From Sipunculus nudus (Eukaryota; Annelida; Sipuncula; Golfingiida; Sipunculidae), in assembly GCA_026874595.1 (NCBI GenBank), contig CM049316.1, positions 72,571,176 to 72,635,175 on the forward strand: a DNA stretch of 64,000 nucleotides, read 5' to 3'. Every line of letters starts with the position of its first letter. The stretch's first letter is position 1. Made by a program: the position numbers and the translations under genes. The notes beneath the pieces were generated by a model. It made no database searches, had not been told where the DNA came from, and worked only from the letters and a program-made list of their open reading frames with translations. Shown here one piece after another: positions 23,000-36,600 of the stretch.

Positions 23000-25900
23000 A
23001 GCAAAGGTTAACACCTACACTAGCTAACAGGAAGTACAACCTCTTTCAAGCCAAAAACACACCCCTCACAGGAAGAATGTGCCCTCGCCTATCCAGAAGT
23101 AAAACCCCTGTGCCTACATTAAACTAAAACAGATATTAATAATGACTTAAAACTCTTAAAAAGCAAAGCTTAACACCTACACTACCTAACAGGAAGTACA
23201 ACCTCTTTCAAGCCAAAAACACCCCTCACAGGAAGAATGTGCCCTCGCCCATCCAGAAGTACAACCTCTTTCAAGCAAAAAACACACCCCTCACAGGAAG
23301 ACTGTGCCCTCGCCCATCCAGAAGTAAAACCCCTGTGCCTACATAAAGCTAAAACAGATATTAATTATGAGTTAAACTCTTAATAAGCAAAGGTTAACAT
23401 CTACACTAGCTAACAGGAAGTACAACCTCTTTCAAGCCAAAAACACACCCCTCACATGAAAAATGTGCCCTCGCCCATCCAGAAGTACAACCCCTGTGCG
23501 TACATTAAGCTAAAACAGATATTAATAATGAGTTAAAACTCTTAATAAGCAAAGCTTAACACCTACACTAGCTAACAGGAAGTACAACCTCTTTCAAGCC
23601 AAAAACACACCCCTCACATGAAAAATGTGCCCTCGCCCATCCAGAAGTACAACCCCTGTGCCTACATTAAGCTAAAACAGATAATAATAATGAGTTAAAA
23701 CTCTTAATAAGCAAAGGTTAACACCTACACTAGCTAACAGGAAGTACAACCTCTTTCAAGCCAAAAACACACCCCTCACAGGAAGAATGTGCCCTCGCCC
23801 ATCCAGAAGTAAAACCCCTGGGCCTACATTAAGCTAAAACAGATATTAATAATGAGTTAGAACTCTTAATAAGCAAAGGTTAATGCCTACACTAGCTAAC
23901 AGGAAGTACAACCTCTTTCAAGCCAAAAACACACCCCTCACAGGAAGAATGTGCCCTCGCCTATCCAGAAGTAAAACCCCTGTGCCTACATTAAGCTAAA
24001 ACAGATATTAATTATGAGTTAAACTCTTAATAAGCAAAGGTTAACACCTACACTAGCTAACAGGAAGTACAACCTCTTTCAAGCCAAAAACACACCCCTC
24101 CCAGGAAGACTGTGCCCTCGCCCATCCAGAAGTAAAACCCCTTTGCCTACATTAAGCTAAAACAGATATTAATGAGTTAAACACTTAATACGCAAAAGTT
24201 AACACCTACACTAGCCAACAGGGAAGTACAACCTTTTTCAAGCCAAAAACACAGCCGTCACAGGAAGAATGTGCCCTCGCCAATCCAGAAGTAAAACGCC
24301 TGTGCCTACATTAAGCTAAAAAAGATATTAATTAGGAGTTAAACTCTTAATAAGCAAAAGTTAACACCTACACTAGATAACAGGAAGTACAACCTCTTTC
24401 AAGCCAAAAACACACCCGTCACAGGAAGAATGTGCCCTCGCCCATCCAGAAGTAAACCCCCTGTGCCTACATTAAGCTAATAAACATATTAATTATGAGT
24501 TAAAACTCTTAATTAGCAAAAGTTAACACCTACACTAGCTAACAGGAAGAACAACCTCTTTCAAGCCAAAAACACACCCCTCACAGGAAGAATGTGCCCT
24601 CGCCCATCCAGAAGTAAAACCCCTGTGCCTACATTAATCTAATAAAAGATATTAATTATGAGTTAAACTCTTTAATTAGCAAAATTTAACACCTTCACTA
24701 GCTAACAGGAAGTACGACCTCTTTCAAGCCAAAAACACACCCCTCACAGGTAAAATGTACCCTCGCCCATCCAGAAGTAAAACACCTGTGCCTAAATTAA
24801 GCTAAAACAGATATTAATTATGAGTTAAAACTCTTAATAAGCAAAGAATATCACCTACACTACCTAACAGGAAGTACAACCTCTTTCAAGCCAAAAACAC
24901 ACCCCTCACAGGAAGAATGTGCCCTCGCCCATCCAGAAGTAGAACCCCTGTGCCTACATTAAACTAAAACAGATATTAATAATGAGTTAAAACTCTTAAT
25001 AAGCAAAGCTTAACACCTACACTAGCTAACAGGAAGTACAACCTCTTTCAAGCCAAAAACACACCCCTCACAGGAAGAATGTGCCCTCGCCCATCCAGAA
25101 GTAAAACCCCTGTGCCTACATTAAGCTAAAACAGATATTAATTATGAGTTACAACTCTTAATAAGCAAAGGTTAACACCTACACTAGCTAACAGGAAGTA
25201 CAACCTCTTTCAAGCCAAAAACACACCCCTCACAGGAAGAATGTGCCCTCGCCTATCCAGAAGTAAAACCCCTGTGCCTACATTAAACTAAAACAGATAT
25301 TAATAATGACTTAAAACTCTTAAAAAGCAAAGCTTAACACCTACACTACCTAACAGGAAGTACAACCTCTTTCAAGCCAAAAACACCCCTCACAGGAAGA
25401 ATGTGCCCTCGCCCATCCAGAAGTACAACCTCTTTCAAGCAAAAAACACACCCCTCACAGGAAGACTGTGCCCTCGCCCATCCAGAAGTAAAACCCCTGT
25501 GCCTACATAAAGCTAAAACAGATATTAATTATGAGTTAAACTCTTAATAAGCAAAGGTTAACATCTACACTAGCTAACAGGAAGTACAACCTCTTTCAAG
25601 CCAAAAACACACCCCTCACATGAAAAATGTGCCCTCGCCCATCCAGAAGTACAACCCCTGTGCGTACATTAAGCTAAAACAGATATTAATAATGAGTTAA
25701 AACTCTTAATAAGCAAAGCTTAACACCTACACTAGCTAACAGGAAGTACAACCTCTTTCAAGCCAAAAACACACCCCTCACATGAAAAATGTGCCCTCGC
25801 CCATCCAGAAGTACAACCCCTGTGCCTACATTAAGCTAAAACAGATAATAATAATGAGTTAAAACTCTTAATAAGCAAAGGTTAACACCTACACTAGCTA

Positions 25901-27078
25901 ACAGGAAGTACAACCTCTTTCAAGCCAAAAACACACCCCTCACAGGAAGAATGTGCCCTCGCCCATCCAGAAGTAAAACCCCTGGGCCTACATTAAGCTA
26001 AAACAGATATTAATAATGAGTTAGAACTCTTAATAAGCAAAGGTTAATGCCTACACTAGCTAACAGGAAGTACAACCTCTTTCAAGCCAAAAACACACCC
26101 CTCACAGGAAGAATGTGCCCTCGCCTATCCAGAAGTAAAACCCCTGTGCCTACATTAAGCTAAAACAGATATTAATTATGAGTTAAACTCTTAATAAGCA
26201 AAGGTTAACACCTACACTAGCTAACAGGAAGTACAACCTCTTTCAAGCCAAAAACACACCCCTCCCAGGAAGACTGTGCCCTCGCCCATCCAGAAGTAAA
26301 ACCCCTTTGCCTACATTAAGCTAAAACAGATATTAATGAGTTAAACACTTAATACGCAAAAGTTAACACCTACACTAGCCAACAGGGAAGTACAACCTTT
26401 TTCAAGCCAAAAACACAGCCGTCACAGGAAGAATGTGCCCTCGCCAATCCAGAAGTAAAACGCCTGTGCCTACATTAAGCTAAAAAAGATATTAATTAGG
26501 AGTTAAACTCTTAATAAGCAAAAGTTAACACCTACACTAGATAACAGGAAGTACAACCTCTTTCAAGCCAAAAACACACCCGTCACAGGAAGAATGTGCC
26601 CTCGCCCATCCAGAAGTAAACCCCCTGTGCCTACATTAAGCTAATAAACATATTAATTATGAGTTAAAACTCTTAATTAGCAAAAGTTAACACCTACACT
26701 AGCTAACAGGAAGAACAACCTCTTTCAAGCCAAAAACACACCCCTCACAGGAAGAATGTGCCCTCGCCCATCCAGAAGTAAAACCCCTGTGCCTACATTA
26801 ATCTAATAAAAGATATTAATTATGAGTTAAACTCTTTAATTAGCAAAATTTAACACCTTCACTAGCTAACAGGAAGTACGACCTCTTTCAAGCCAAAAAC
26901 ACACCCCTCACAGGTAAAATGTACCCTCGCCCATCCAGAAGTAAAACACCTGTGCCTAAATTAAGCTAAAACAGATATTAATTATGAGTTAAAACTCTTA
27001 ATAAGCAAAGAATATCACCTACACTACCTAACAGGAAGTACAACCTCTTTCAAGCCAAAAACACACCCCTCACAGGAA
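23000..27078 (+). repeat. long block duplication in the satellite, offset 2,164 bp
   Basis: A block of about 1.9 kb (near 23,000-24,914) recurs near 25,165-27,078 at a constant offset of 2,164 bp. Anchors are a unit lacking part of the ACACACCCC region, the 'CCCCTCCCAGGAAGACTG' variant (24,094 and 26,258) and the 'AAGAATATCACCTACACTACC' variant (24,847 and 27,011). Related but rearranged copies continue near 30,862-33,000. Confidence 0.8.
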
Positions 27079-29923
27079 GACTGTGCCCTCGCCCATCCAG
27101 AAGTAAAACCCCTGTGCCTACATAAAGTTAAAACAGATATTAATTATGAGTTAAACTCTTAATAAGCAAAGGTTAACACCTACACTAGCTAACAGGAAGT
27201 ACAACCTCTTTCAAGCCAAAAACACACACCTCACAGGAAAAATGTGCCCTCGCCCATCCAGAAGTACAACCCCTGTGCCTACATTAAGCTAAAACAGATA
27301 TTAATAATGAGTTAAAACTCTTAATAAGCAAAGGTTAACACCTACACTAGCTAACAGGAAGTACAACCTCTTTCAAGCCAAAAACACACCCCTCACAGGA
27401 AAAATGTGCCCTCGCCAATCCAGAAGTACAACCCTTGTGCCTACATTAAGCTAATGACGATATTAATAATGAGTTAAAACTCTTAATAAGCAAAGGTTAA
27501 CACCTACACTAGCTAACAGGAAGTACAACCTCTTTCAAGCCAAAAACACACCCCTCACAGGAAGACTGTGTCCTCGCCCATCCAGAAGTAAAACCCCTGT
27601 GCCTACATTAAGCTAAAAAAGATATTAATTAGGAGTTAAACTCTTAATAAGCAAAAGTTAACACCTACACTAGCTAACAGGAAGTACAACCTCTTTCAAG
27701 CCATAAACACACCCGTCACAGGAAGAATGTGCCCTCGCCCATCCAGAAGTAAACCCCCTGTGCCTACATTAAGCTAATAAACATATTAATTATGAGTTAA
27801 AACTCTTAATTAGCAAAAGTTAACAACTACACTAGCTAACAGGAAGTACAACCTCTTTCAAGCCAAAAACACACCCCTCACAGGAAGACTGTGCCCTCGC
27901 CCATCGAGAAGTTAAACCACTGTGCCTACAATAATCTAATAAACATATTAATGAGTTAAAACTCTTAATTAGCAAAATTTAACACCTTAACTAGCTAACA
28001 GGAAGTACGACCTCTTTCAAGCCAAAAACACACCCCTCACAGGAAGACTGTGCCCTCGCCCATCCAGAAGTAAAACCCCTGTGCCTACATTAAGCTAAAA
28101 AAGATATTAATTATCAGTTAAACTCTTAATAAGCAAAGGTTAACACCTACACTAGCTAACAGGAAGTACAACCTCTTTCAAGCCAAAAACACACCCCTCA
28201 CAGGTAAAATGTACCCTCGCCCATCCAGAAGTAAAACCCCTGTGCCTACATTAAGCTAAAACAGATATTAATAATGAGTTAAAACTCTTAATAAGCAAAG
28301 GTTAACACCTACACTAGCTAACAGGAAGTACAACCTCTTTCAAGCCAAAAACACACCCCTCACAGGAAGAATGTGCCCTCGCCTATCCAGAAGTAAAACC
28401 CCTGTGCCTACATTAAGCTAATAACGATATTAATAATGAGTTAGAACTCTTAATAAGTAAAGGTTAATGCCTACACTAGCTAACAGGAAGTACAACCTCT
28501 TTCAAGCCAAAAACACACCCCTCACAGGAAGAATGTGCCCTTGCCCATCCAGAAGTAAAACCCCTGTGCCTACATTAAGCTAAAACAGATATTAATAATG
28601 AGTTAAAACTCTTAATAAGCAAAGGTTAACGCCTACACTAGCTAACAGGAAGTACAACCTCTTTCAAGCCAAAAACACACCCCTCAAAGGAAGAATGTGC
28701 CCTCGCCCATCCAGAAGTAAAACCCCTGGGCCTACATTAAGCTAAAACAGATATTAATAATGGGTTAGAACTCTTAATAAGCAAAGGTTAATGCCTACAC
28801 TAGCTAACAGGAAGTACAACCTCTTTCAAGCCAAAAACACACCCCTCACAGGAAGAATGTGCCCTCGCCTATCCAGAAGTAAAACCCCTGTGCCTACATT
28901 AAGCTAAAACAGATATTAATTATGAGTTAAACTCTTAATAAGCAAAGGTTAACACCTACCCTAGCTAACAGGAAGTACAACCTCTTTCAAGCCAAAAACA
29001 CACCCCTCATAGGAAGAATGTGCCCTCGCCCATCCAGAAGTAAAACCCCTGGGCCTACATTAAGCTAAAACAGATATTAATAATGAGTTAGAACTCTTAA
29101 TAAGCAAAGGTTAATGCCTACACTAGCTAACAGGAAGTACAACCTCTTTCAAGCCAAAAACACACCCCTCACAGGAAGAATGTGCCCTCGCCTATCCAGA
29201 AGTAAAACCCCTGTGCCTACATTAAGCTAAAACAGATATTCATTATGAGTTAAACTCTTAATAAGCAAAGGTTAACACCTACCCTAGCTAACAGGAAGTA
29301 CAACCTCTTTCAAGCCAAAAACACACCCCTCCCAGGAAGACTGTGCCCTCGCCCATCCAGAAGTAAAACCCCTTTGCCTACATTAAGCTAAAACAGATAT
29401 TAATGAGTTAAACACTTAATACGCAAAAGTTAACACCTACACTAGCCAACAGGAAGTACAACCTTTTTCAAGCCAAAAACACAGCCGTCACAGGAAGAAT
29501 GTGCCCTCGCCAATCCAGAAGTAAAACGCCTGTGCCTACATTAAGCTAAAAAAGATATTAATTAGGAGTTAAACTCTTAATAAGCAAAAGTTAACACCTA
29601 CACTAGCTAACAGGAAGAACAACCTCTTTCAAGCCAAAAACACACCCCTCACAGGAAGAATGTGTCCTCGCCCATCCAGAAGTAAAACCCCTGTGCCTAC
29701 ATTAATCTAATAAACATATTAATTATGAGTTAAAACTCTTTAATTAGCAAAATTTAACACCTTCACTAGCTAACAGGAAGTACGACCTCTTTCAAGCCAA
29801 AAACGCACCCCTCACAGGAAGACTGTGCCCTCGCCCATCCAGAAGTAAAACCCCTGTGCCTACATTAAGCTATAAAAGATATTAATTATGAGTTAAACTC
29901 TTAATAAGCAAAGGTTAACACCT

Positions 29924-30607
29924 ACACTAGCTAACAGGAAGTACAACCTCTTTCAAGCCAAAAACACACCCCTCACAGGAAGAATGTGCCCTCGCCCATC
30001 CAGAAGTAAAACCCCTGTGCCTACATTAATCTAATAAACATATTAATTATGAGTTAAAACTCTTTAATTAGAAAAATTTAACACCTACACTAGCTTACAG
30101 GAAGTACAACCTCTTTCAAGCCAAAATCACACCACTCACAGGAAGAATGTGCCCTCGCCCATCCAGAAGTAGAACCCCTGTGCCTACATTAAACTAAAAC
30201 AGATATTAATAATGAGTTAAAACTCTTAATAAGCAAAGCTTAACACCTACACTAGCTAACAGGAAGTACTGTTAGCTAGTGTAGGTGTTAAGCTTTGCTT
30301 ATTAAGAGTTTTAACTCATTATTAATATCTGTTTTAGTTTAATGTAGGCACAGGGGTTCTACTTCTGGATGGGCGAGGGCACATTCTTCCTGTGAGTGGT
30401 GTGATTTTGGCTTGAAAGAGGTTGTACTTCCTGTAAGCTAGTGTAGGTGTTAAATTTTTCTAATTAAAGAGTTTTAACTCATAATTAATATGTTTATTAG
30501 ATTAATGTAGGCACAGGGGTTTTACTTCTGGATGGGCGAGGGCACATTCTTCCTGTGAGGGGTGTGTTTTTGGCTTGAAAGAGGTTGTACTTCCTGTTAG
30601 CTAGTGT
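29924..30607. repeat. perfect inverted repeat, 337-bp arms, 10-bp spacer
   Basis: From 30,271 the satellite runs backwards for 337 bp as an exact reverse complement of 29,924-30,260. The spacer AGGAAGTACT occupies 30,261-30,270. I compared the arms line by line and found no mismatch. After 30,607 the array resumes in forward orientation through a short non-satellite junction (GTGAAAAGTG). Confidence 0.95.
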
Positions 30608-33600
30608 GTGAAAAGTGAAAACTCTTAATAAGCAAAGGTTTACACCTACACTAGCTAACAGGAAGTACAACCTCTTTCAAGCCAAAAACACACACCTCAC
30701 AGGAAGAATGTGCCCTCGCCCATCCAGAAGTAAAACCCCTGTACCTACATTAATCTAAAACAGATATTAATTATGAGTTTAACTCTTAATAAGCAAAGGT
30801 TAACACCTACACTAGCTAACAGGAAGTACAACCTCTTTCAAGCCAAAAACACACCCCTCACAGGAAGAATGTGCCCTCGCCTATCCAGAAGTAAAACCCC
30901 TGTGCCTACATTAAACTAAAACAGATATTAATAATGACTTAAAACTCTTAAAAAGCAAAGCTTAACACCTACACTACCTAACAGGAAGTACAACCTCTTT
31001 CAAGCCAAAAACACCCCTCACAGGAAGAATGTGCCCTCGCCCATCCAGAAGTACAACCTCTTTCAAGCAAAAAACACACCCCTCACAGGAAGACTGTGCC
31101 CTCGCCCATCCAGAAGTAAAACCCCTGTGCCTACATAAAGCTAAAACAGATATTAATTATGAGTTAAACTCTTAATAAGCAAAGGTTAACATCTACACTA
31201 GCTAACAGGAAGCACAACCTCTTTCAAGCCAAAAACACACCCCTCACATGAAAAATGTGCCCTCGCCCATCCAGAAGTACAACCCCTGTGCGTACATTAA
31301 GCTAAAACAGATATTAATAATGAGTTAAAACTCTTAATAAGCAAAGCTTAACACCTACACTAGCTAACAGGAAGTACAACCTCTTTCAAGCCAAAAACAC
31401 ACCCCTCACATGAAAAATGTGCCCTCGCCCATCCAGAAGTAAAACCCCTGTGCCTACATTAAGCTAAAACAGATATTAATTATGAGTTAAACTCTTAATA
31501 AGCAAAGGTTAACATCTACACTAGCTAACAGGAAGCACAACCTCTTTCAAGCCAAAAACACACCCCTCACATGAAAAATGTGCCCTCGCCCATCCAGAAG
31601 TACAACCCCTGTGCGTACATTAAGCTAAAACAGATATTAATAATGAGTTAAAACTCTTAATAAGCAAAGCTTAACACCTACACTAGCTAACAGGAAGTAC
31701 AACCTCTTTCAAGCCAAAAACACACCCCTCACATGAAAAATGTGCCCTCGCCCATCCAGAAGTACAACCCCTGTGCCTACATTAAGCTAAAACAGATAAT
31801 AATAATGAGTTAAAACTCTTAATAAGCAAAGGTTAACACCTACACTAGCTAACAGGAAGTACAACCTCTTTCAAGCCAAAAACACACCCCTCCCAGGAAG
31901 ACTGTGCCCTCGCCCATCCAGAAGTAAAACCCCTTTGCCTACATTAAGCTAAAACAGATATTAATGAGTTAAACACGTAATACGCAAAAGTTAACACCTA
32001 CACTAGCCAACAGGAAGTACAACCTTTTTCAAGCCAAAAACACAGCCGTCACAGGAAGAATGTGCCCACGCCAATCCAGAAGTAAAACGCCTGTGCCTAC
32101 ATTAAGCTAAAAAAGATATTATTTAGGAGTTAAACTCTTAATAAGCAAAAGTTAACACCTACACTAGATAACAGGAAGTAAAACCTCTTTCAAGCCAAAA
32201 ACACACCTGTCACAGGAAGAATGTGCCCTCGCCCATCCAGAAGTAAACCCCCTGTGCCTACATTAAGCTAATAAACATATTAATTATGAGTTAAAACTCT
32301 TAATTAGCAAAAGTTAACACCTACACTAGCTAACAGGAAGAACAACCTCTTTCAAGCCAAAAACACACCCCTCACAGGAAGAATGTGCCCTCGCCCATCC
32401 AGAAGTAAAACCCCTGTGCCTACATTAATCTAATATACATATTAATTATGAGTTAAAACTCTTTAATTAGCAAAATTTAACACCTTCACTAGCTAACAGG
32501 AAGTACGACCTCTTTCAAGCCAAAAACACACCCCTCACAGGAAGACTGTGCCCTCGCCCATCCAGAAGTAAAACCCCTGTGCCTACATTAAGCTATAAAA
32601 GATATTAATTATGAGTTAAACTCTTAATAAGCAAAGGTTAACACCTACACTAGCTAACAGGAAGTACAACCTCTTTCAAGCCAAAAACACACCCCTCACA
32701 GGTAAAATGTACCCTCGCCCATCCAGAAGTAAAACACCTGTGCCTAAATTAAGCTAAAACAGATATTAATTATGAGTTAAAACTCTTAATAAGCAAAGAA
32801 TATCACCTACACTACCTAACAGGAAGTACAACCTCTTTCAAGCCAAAAACACACCCCTCACAGGAAGACTGTGCCCTCGCCCATCCAGAAGTAAAACCCC
32901 TGTGCCTACATAAAGTTAAAACAGATATTAATTATGAGTTAAACTCTTAATAAGCAAAGGTTAACACCTACACTAGCTAACAGGAAGTACAACCTCTTTC
33001 AAGCCAAAAACACACACCTCACAGGAAAAATGTGCCCTCGCCCATCCAGAAGTACAACCCCTGTGCCTACATTAAGCTAAAACAGATATTAATAATGAGT
33101 TAAAACTCTTAATAAGCAAAGGTTAACACCTACACTAGCTAACAGGAAGTACAACCTCTTTCAAGCCAAAAACACACCCCTCACAGGAAAAATGTGCCCT
33201 CGCCAATCCAGAAGTACAACCCTTGTGCCTACATTAAGCTAATGATGATATTAATAATGAGTTAAAACTCTTAATAAGCAAAGGTTAACACCTACACTAG
33301 CTAACAGGAAGTACAACCTCTTTCAAGCCAAAAACACACCCCTCACAGGAAGACTGTGTCCTCGCCCATCCAGAAGTAAAACCCCTGTGCCTACATTAAG
33401 CTAATAAACATATTAATTATGAGTTAAAACTCTTAATTAGCAAAAGTTAACACCTACACTAGCTAACAGGAAGTACAACCTCTTTCAAGCCAAAAACACA
33501 CACCTCACAGGAAGACTGTGCCCTCGCCCATCGAGAAGTTAAACCACTGTGCCTACAATAATCTAATAAACATATTAATGAGTTAAAACTCTTAATTAGC

Positions 33601-36600
33601 AAAATTTAACACCTTAACTAGCTAACAGGAAGTACGACCTCTTTCAAGCCAAAAACACACCCCTCACAGGAAGACTGTGCCCTCGCCCATCCAGAAGTAA
33701 AACCCCTGTGCCTACATTAAGCTAAAAAAGATATTAATTATGAGTTAAACTCTTAATAAGCAAAGGTTAACACCTACACTAGCTAACAGGAAGTACAACC
33801 TCTTTCAAGCCAAAAACACACCCCTCACAGGTAAAATGTACCCTCGCCCATCCAGAAGTAAAACCCCTGTGCCTACATTAAGCTAAAACAGATATTAATA
33901 ATGAGTTAAAACTCTTAATAAGCAAAGGTTAACACCTACACTAGCTAACAGGAAGTACAACCTCTTTCAAGCCAAAAACACACCCCTCACAGGAAGAATG
34001 TGCCCTCGCCCATCCAGAAGTACAACCCCTGTGCCTACATTAAGCTAATAACGATATTAATAATGAGTTAGAACTCTTAATAAGCAAAGGTTAATGCCTA
34101 CACTAGCTAACAGGAAGTACAACCTCTTTCAAGCCAAAAACACACCCCTCACAGGAAGAATGTGCCCTTGCCCATCCAGAAGTAAAACCCCTGTGCCTAC
34201 ATTAAGCTAAAACAGATATTAATAATGAGTTAAAACTCTTAATAAGCAAAAGTTAACACCTACACTAGATAACAGGAAGTACAACCTCTTTCAAGCCAAA
34301 AACACACCCCTCAGAGGAAGAATGTGCCCTCGCCCATTCAGAAGTAAAACCCCTGTGCCTACATTTATCTAATAAACATATTAATTATGAGTTAAAACTC
34401 TTAATTAGCAAAATTTAACACCTACACTAGCTAACAGGAAGTACAACCTCTTTCAAGCCAAAAACACACCCGTCACAGGAAGAATGTGCCCTCGCCCATC
34501 CAGAAGTAAACCCCCTGTGCCTACATTAAGCTAATAAACATATTAATTATGAGTTAAAACTCTTTAATTAGCAAAATTTAACACCTTCACTAGCTAACAG
34601 GAAGTACGACCTCTTTCAAGCCAAAAACACACCCCTCACAGGAAGACTGTGCCCTCGCCCATCCAGAAGTAAAACCCCTGTGCCTACATTAAGCTAAAAA
34701 AGATATTAATTATGAGTTAAACTCTTAATAAGCAAAGGTTAACACCTACACTAGCTAACAGGAAGTACAACCTCTTTCAAGCCAAAAACACACACCTCAC
34801 AGGAAAAATGTGCCCTCGCCCATCCAGAAGTAAAACCCCTGTGCCTACATTAAGCTAAAACAGATATTATTAATGAGTTAAAACTCTTAATAAGCAAAGG
34901 TTAACACCTACACTAGCTAACAGGAAGTTCAACCTCTTTCAAGCCAAAAACACACCCCTCACAGGAAGAATGTGCCCTCGCCAATCCAGAAGTACAACCC
35001 TTGTGCCTACATTAAGCTAATAACGATATTAATAATGAGTTAAAACTCTTAATAAGCAAAGGTTACTGCCTACACTAGCTAACAGGAAGTACAACCTCTT
35101 TCAAGCCAAAAACACACCCCTCACAGGAAGAATGTGCCCTCGCCCATCCAGAAGTAAAACCCCTGTGCCTACATTAAGCTAAAACAGATATTAATAATGA
35201 GTTAAAACTCTTAATAAGCAAAGGTTAACACCTACAGTAGCTAACAGGAAGTACAGCCTCTTTCAAGCCAAAAACACACCCCTCACAGGAAGAATGTGCC
35301 CTCGCCTATCCAGAAGTAAAACCCCTGTGCCTACATTAAGCTAAAACAGATATTAATTATGAGTAAAACTCTTATAAGCAAAGGTTAACACCTACACTAG
35401 CTAACAGGAAGTACAACCTCTTTCAAGCCAAAAACACACCCCTCACAGGAAGACTGTGTCCTCGCCCATCCAGAAGTAAAACCCCTGTGCCTACATTAAG
35501 CTAAAACAGATATTAATGAGTTAAACTCTTGATACGCAAAAGTTAACACCTACACTAGCCAACAGGAAGTACAACCTTTTTCAAGCCAAAAACACAGCCG
35601 TCACAGGAAGAATGTGCCCTCGCCAATCCAGAAGTAAAACCCCTGTGCCTACATTAAGCTAAAAAAGATATTAATTAGGAGTTAAACTCTTAATAAGCAA
35701 AAGTTAACACCTACACTAGCTAACAGGAAGTACAACCTCTTTCAAGCCATAAACACACCCGTCACAGGAAGAATGTGCCCTCGCCCATCCAGAAGTAAAC
35801 CCCCTGTGCCTACATTAAGCTAATAAACATATTAATTATGAGTTAAAACTCTTAATTAGCAAAAGTTAACACCTACACTAGCTAACAGGAAGTACAACCT
35901 CTTTCAAGCCAAAAACACACCCCTCACAGGAAGACTGTGTCCTCGCCCATCCAGAAGTAAAACCCCTGTGCCTACATTAAGCTAAAAAAGATATTAATTA
36001 GGAGTTAAACTCTTAATAAGCAAAAGTTAACACCTACACTAGCTAACAGGAAGTACAACCTCATTCAAGCCATAAACACACCCGTCACAGGAAGAATGTG
36101 CCCTCGCCCATCCAGAAGTAAACCCCCTGTGCCTACATTAAGCTAATAAACATATTAATTATGAGTTAAAACTCTTAATTAGCAAAAGTTAACACCTACA
36201 CTAGCTAACAGGAAGTACAACCTCTTTCAAGCCAAAAACACACCCCTCACAGGAAGACTGTGCCCTCGCCCATCGAGAAGTTAAACCACTGTGCCTACAA
36301 TAATCTAATAAACATATTAATGAGTTAAAACTCTTAATTAGCAAAATTTAACACCTTAACTAGCTAACAGGAAGTACGACCTCTTTCAAGCCAAAAACAC
36401 ACCCCTCACAGGAAGACTGTGCCCTCGCCCATCCAGAAGTAAAACCCCTGTGCCTACATTAAGCTAAAAAAGATATTAATTATGAGTTAAACTCTTAATA
36501 AGCAAAGGTTAACACCTACACTAGCTAACAGGAAGTACAACCTCTTTCAAGCCAAAAACACACCCCTCACAGGTAAAATGTACCCTCGCCCATCCAGAAG

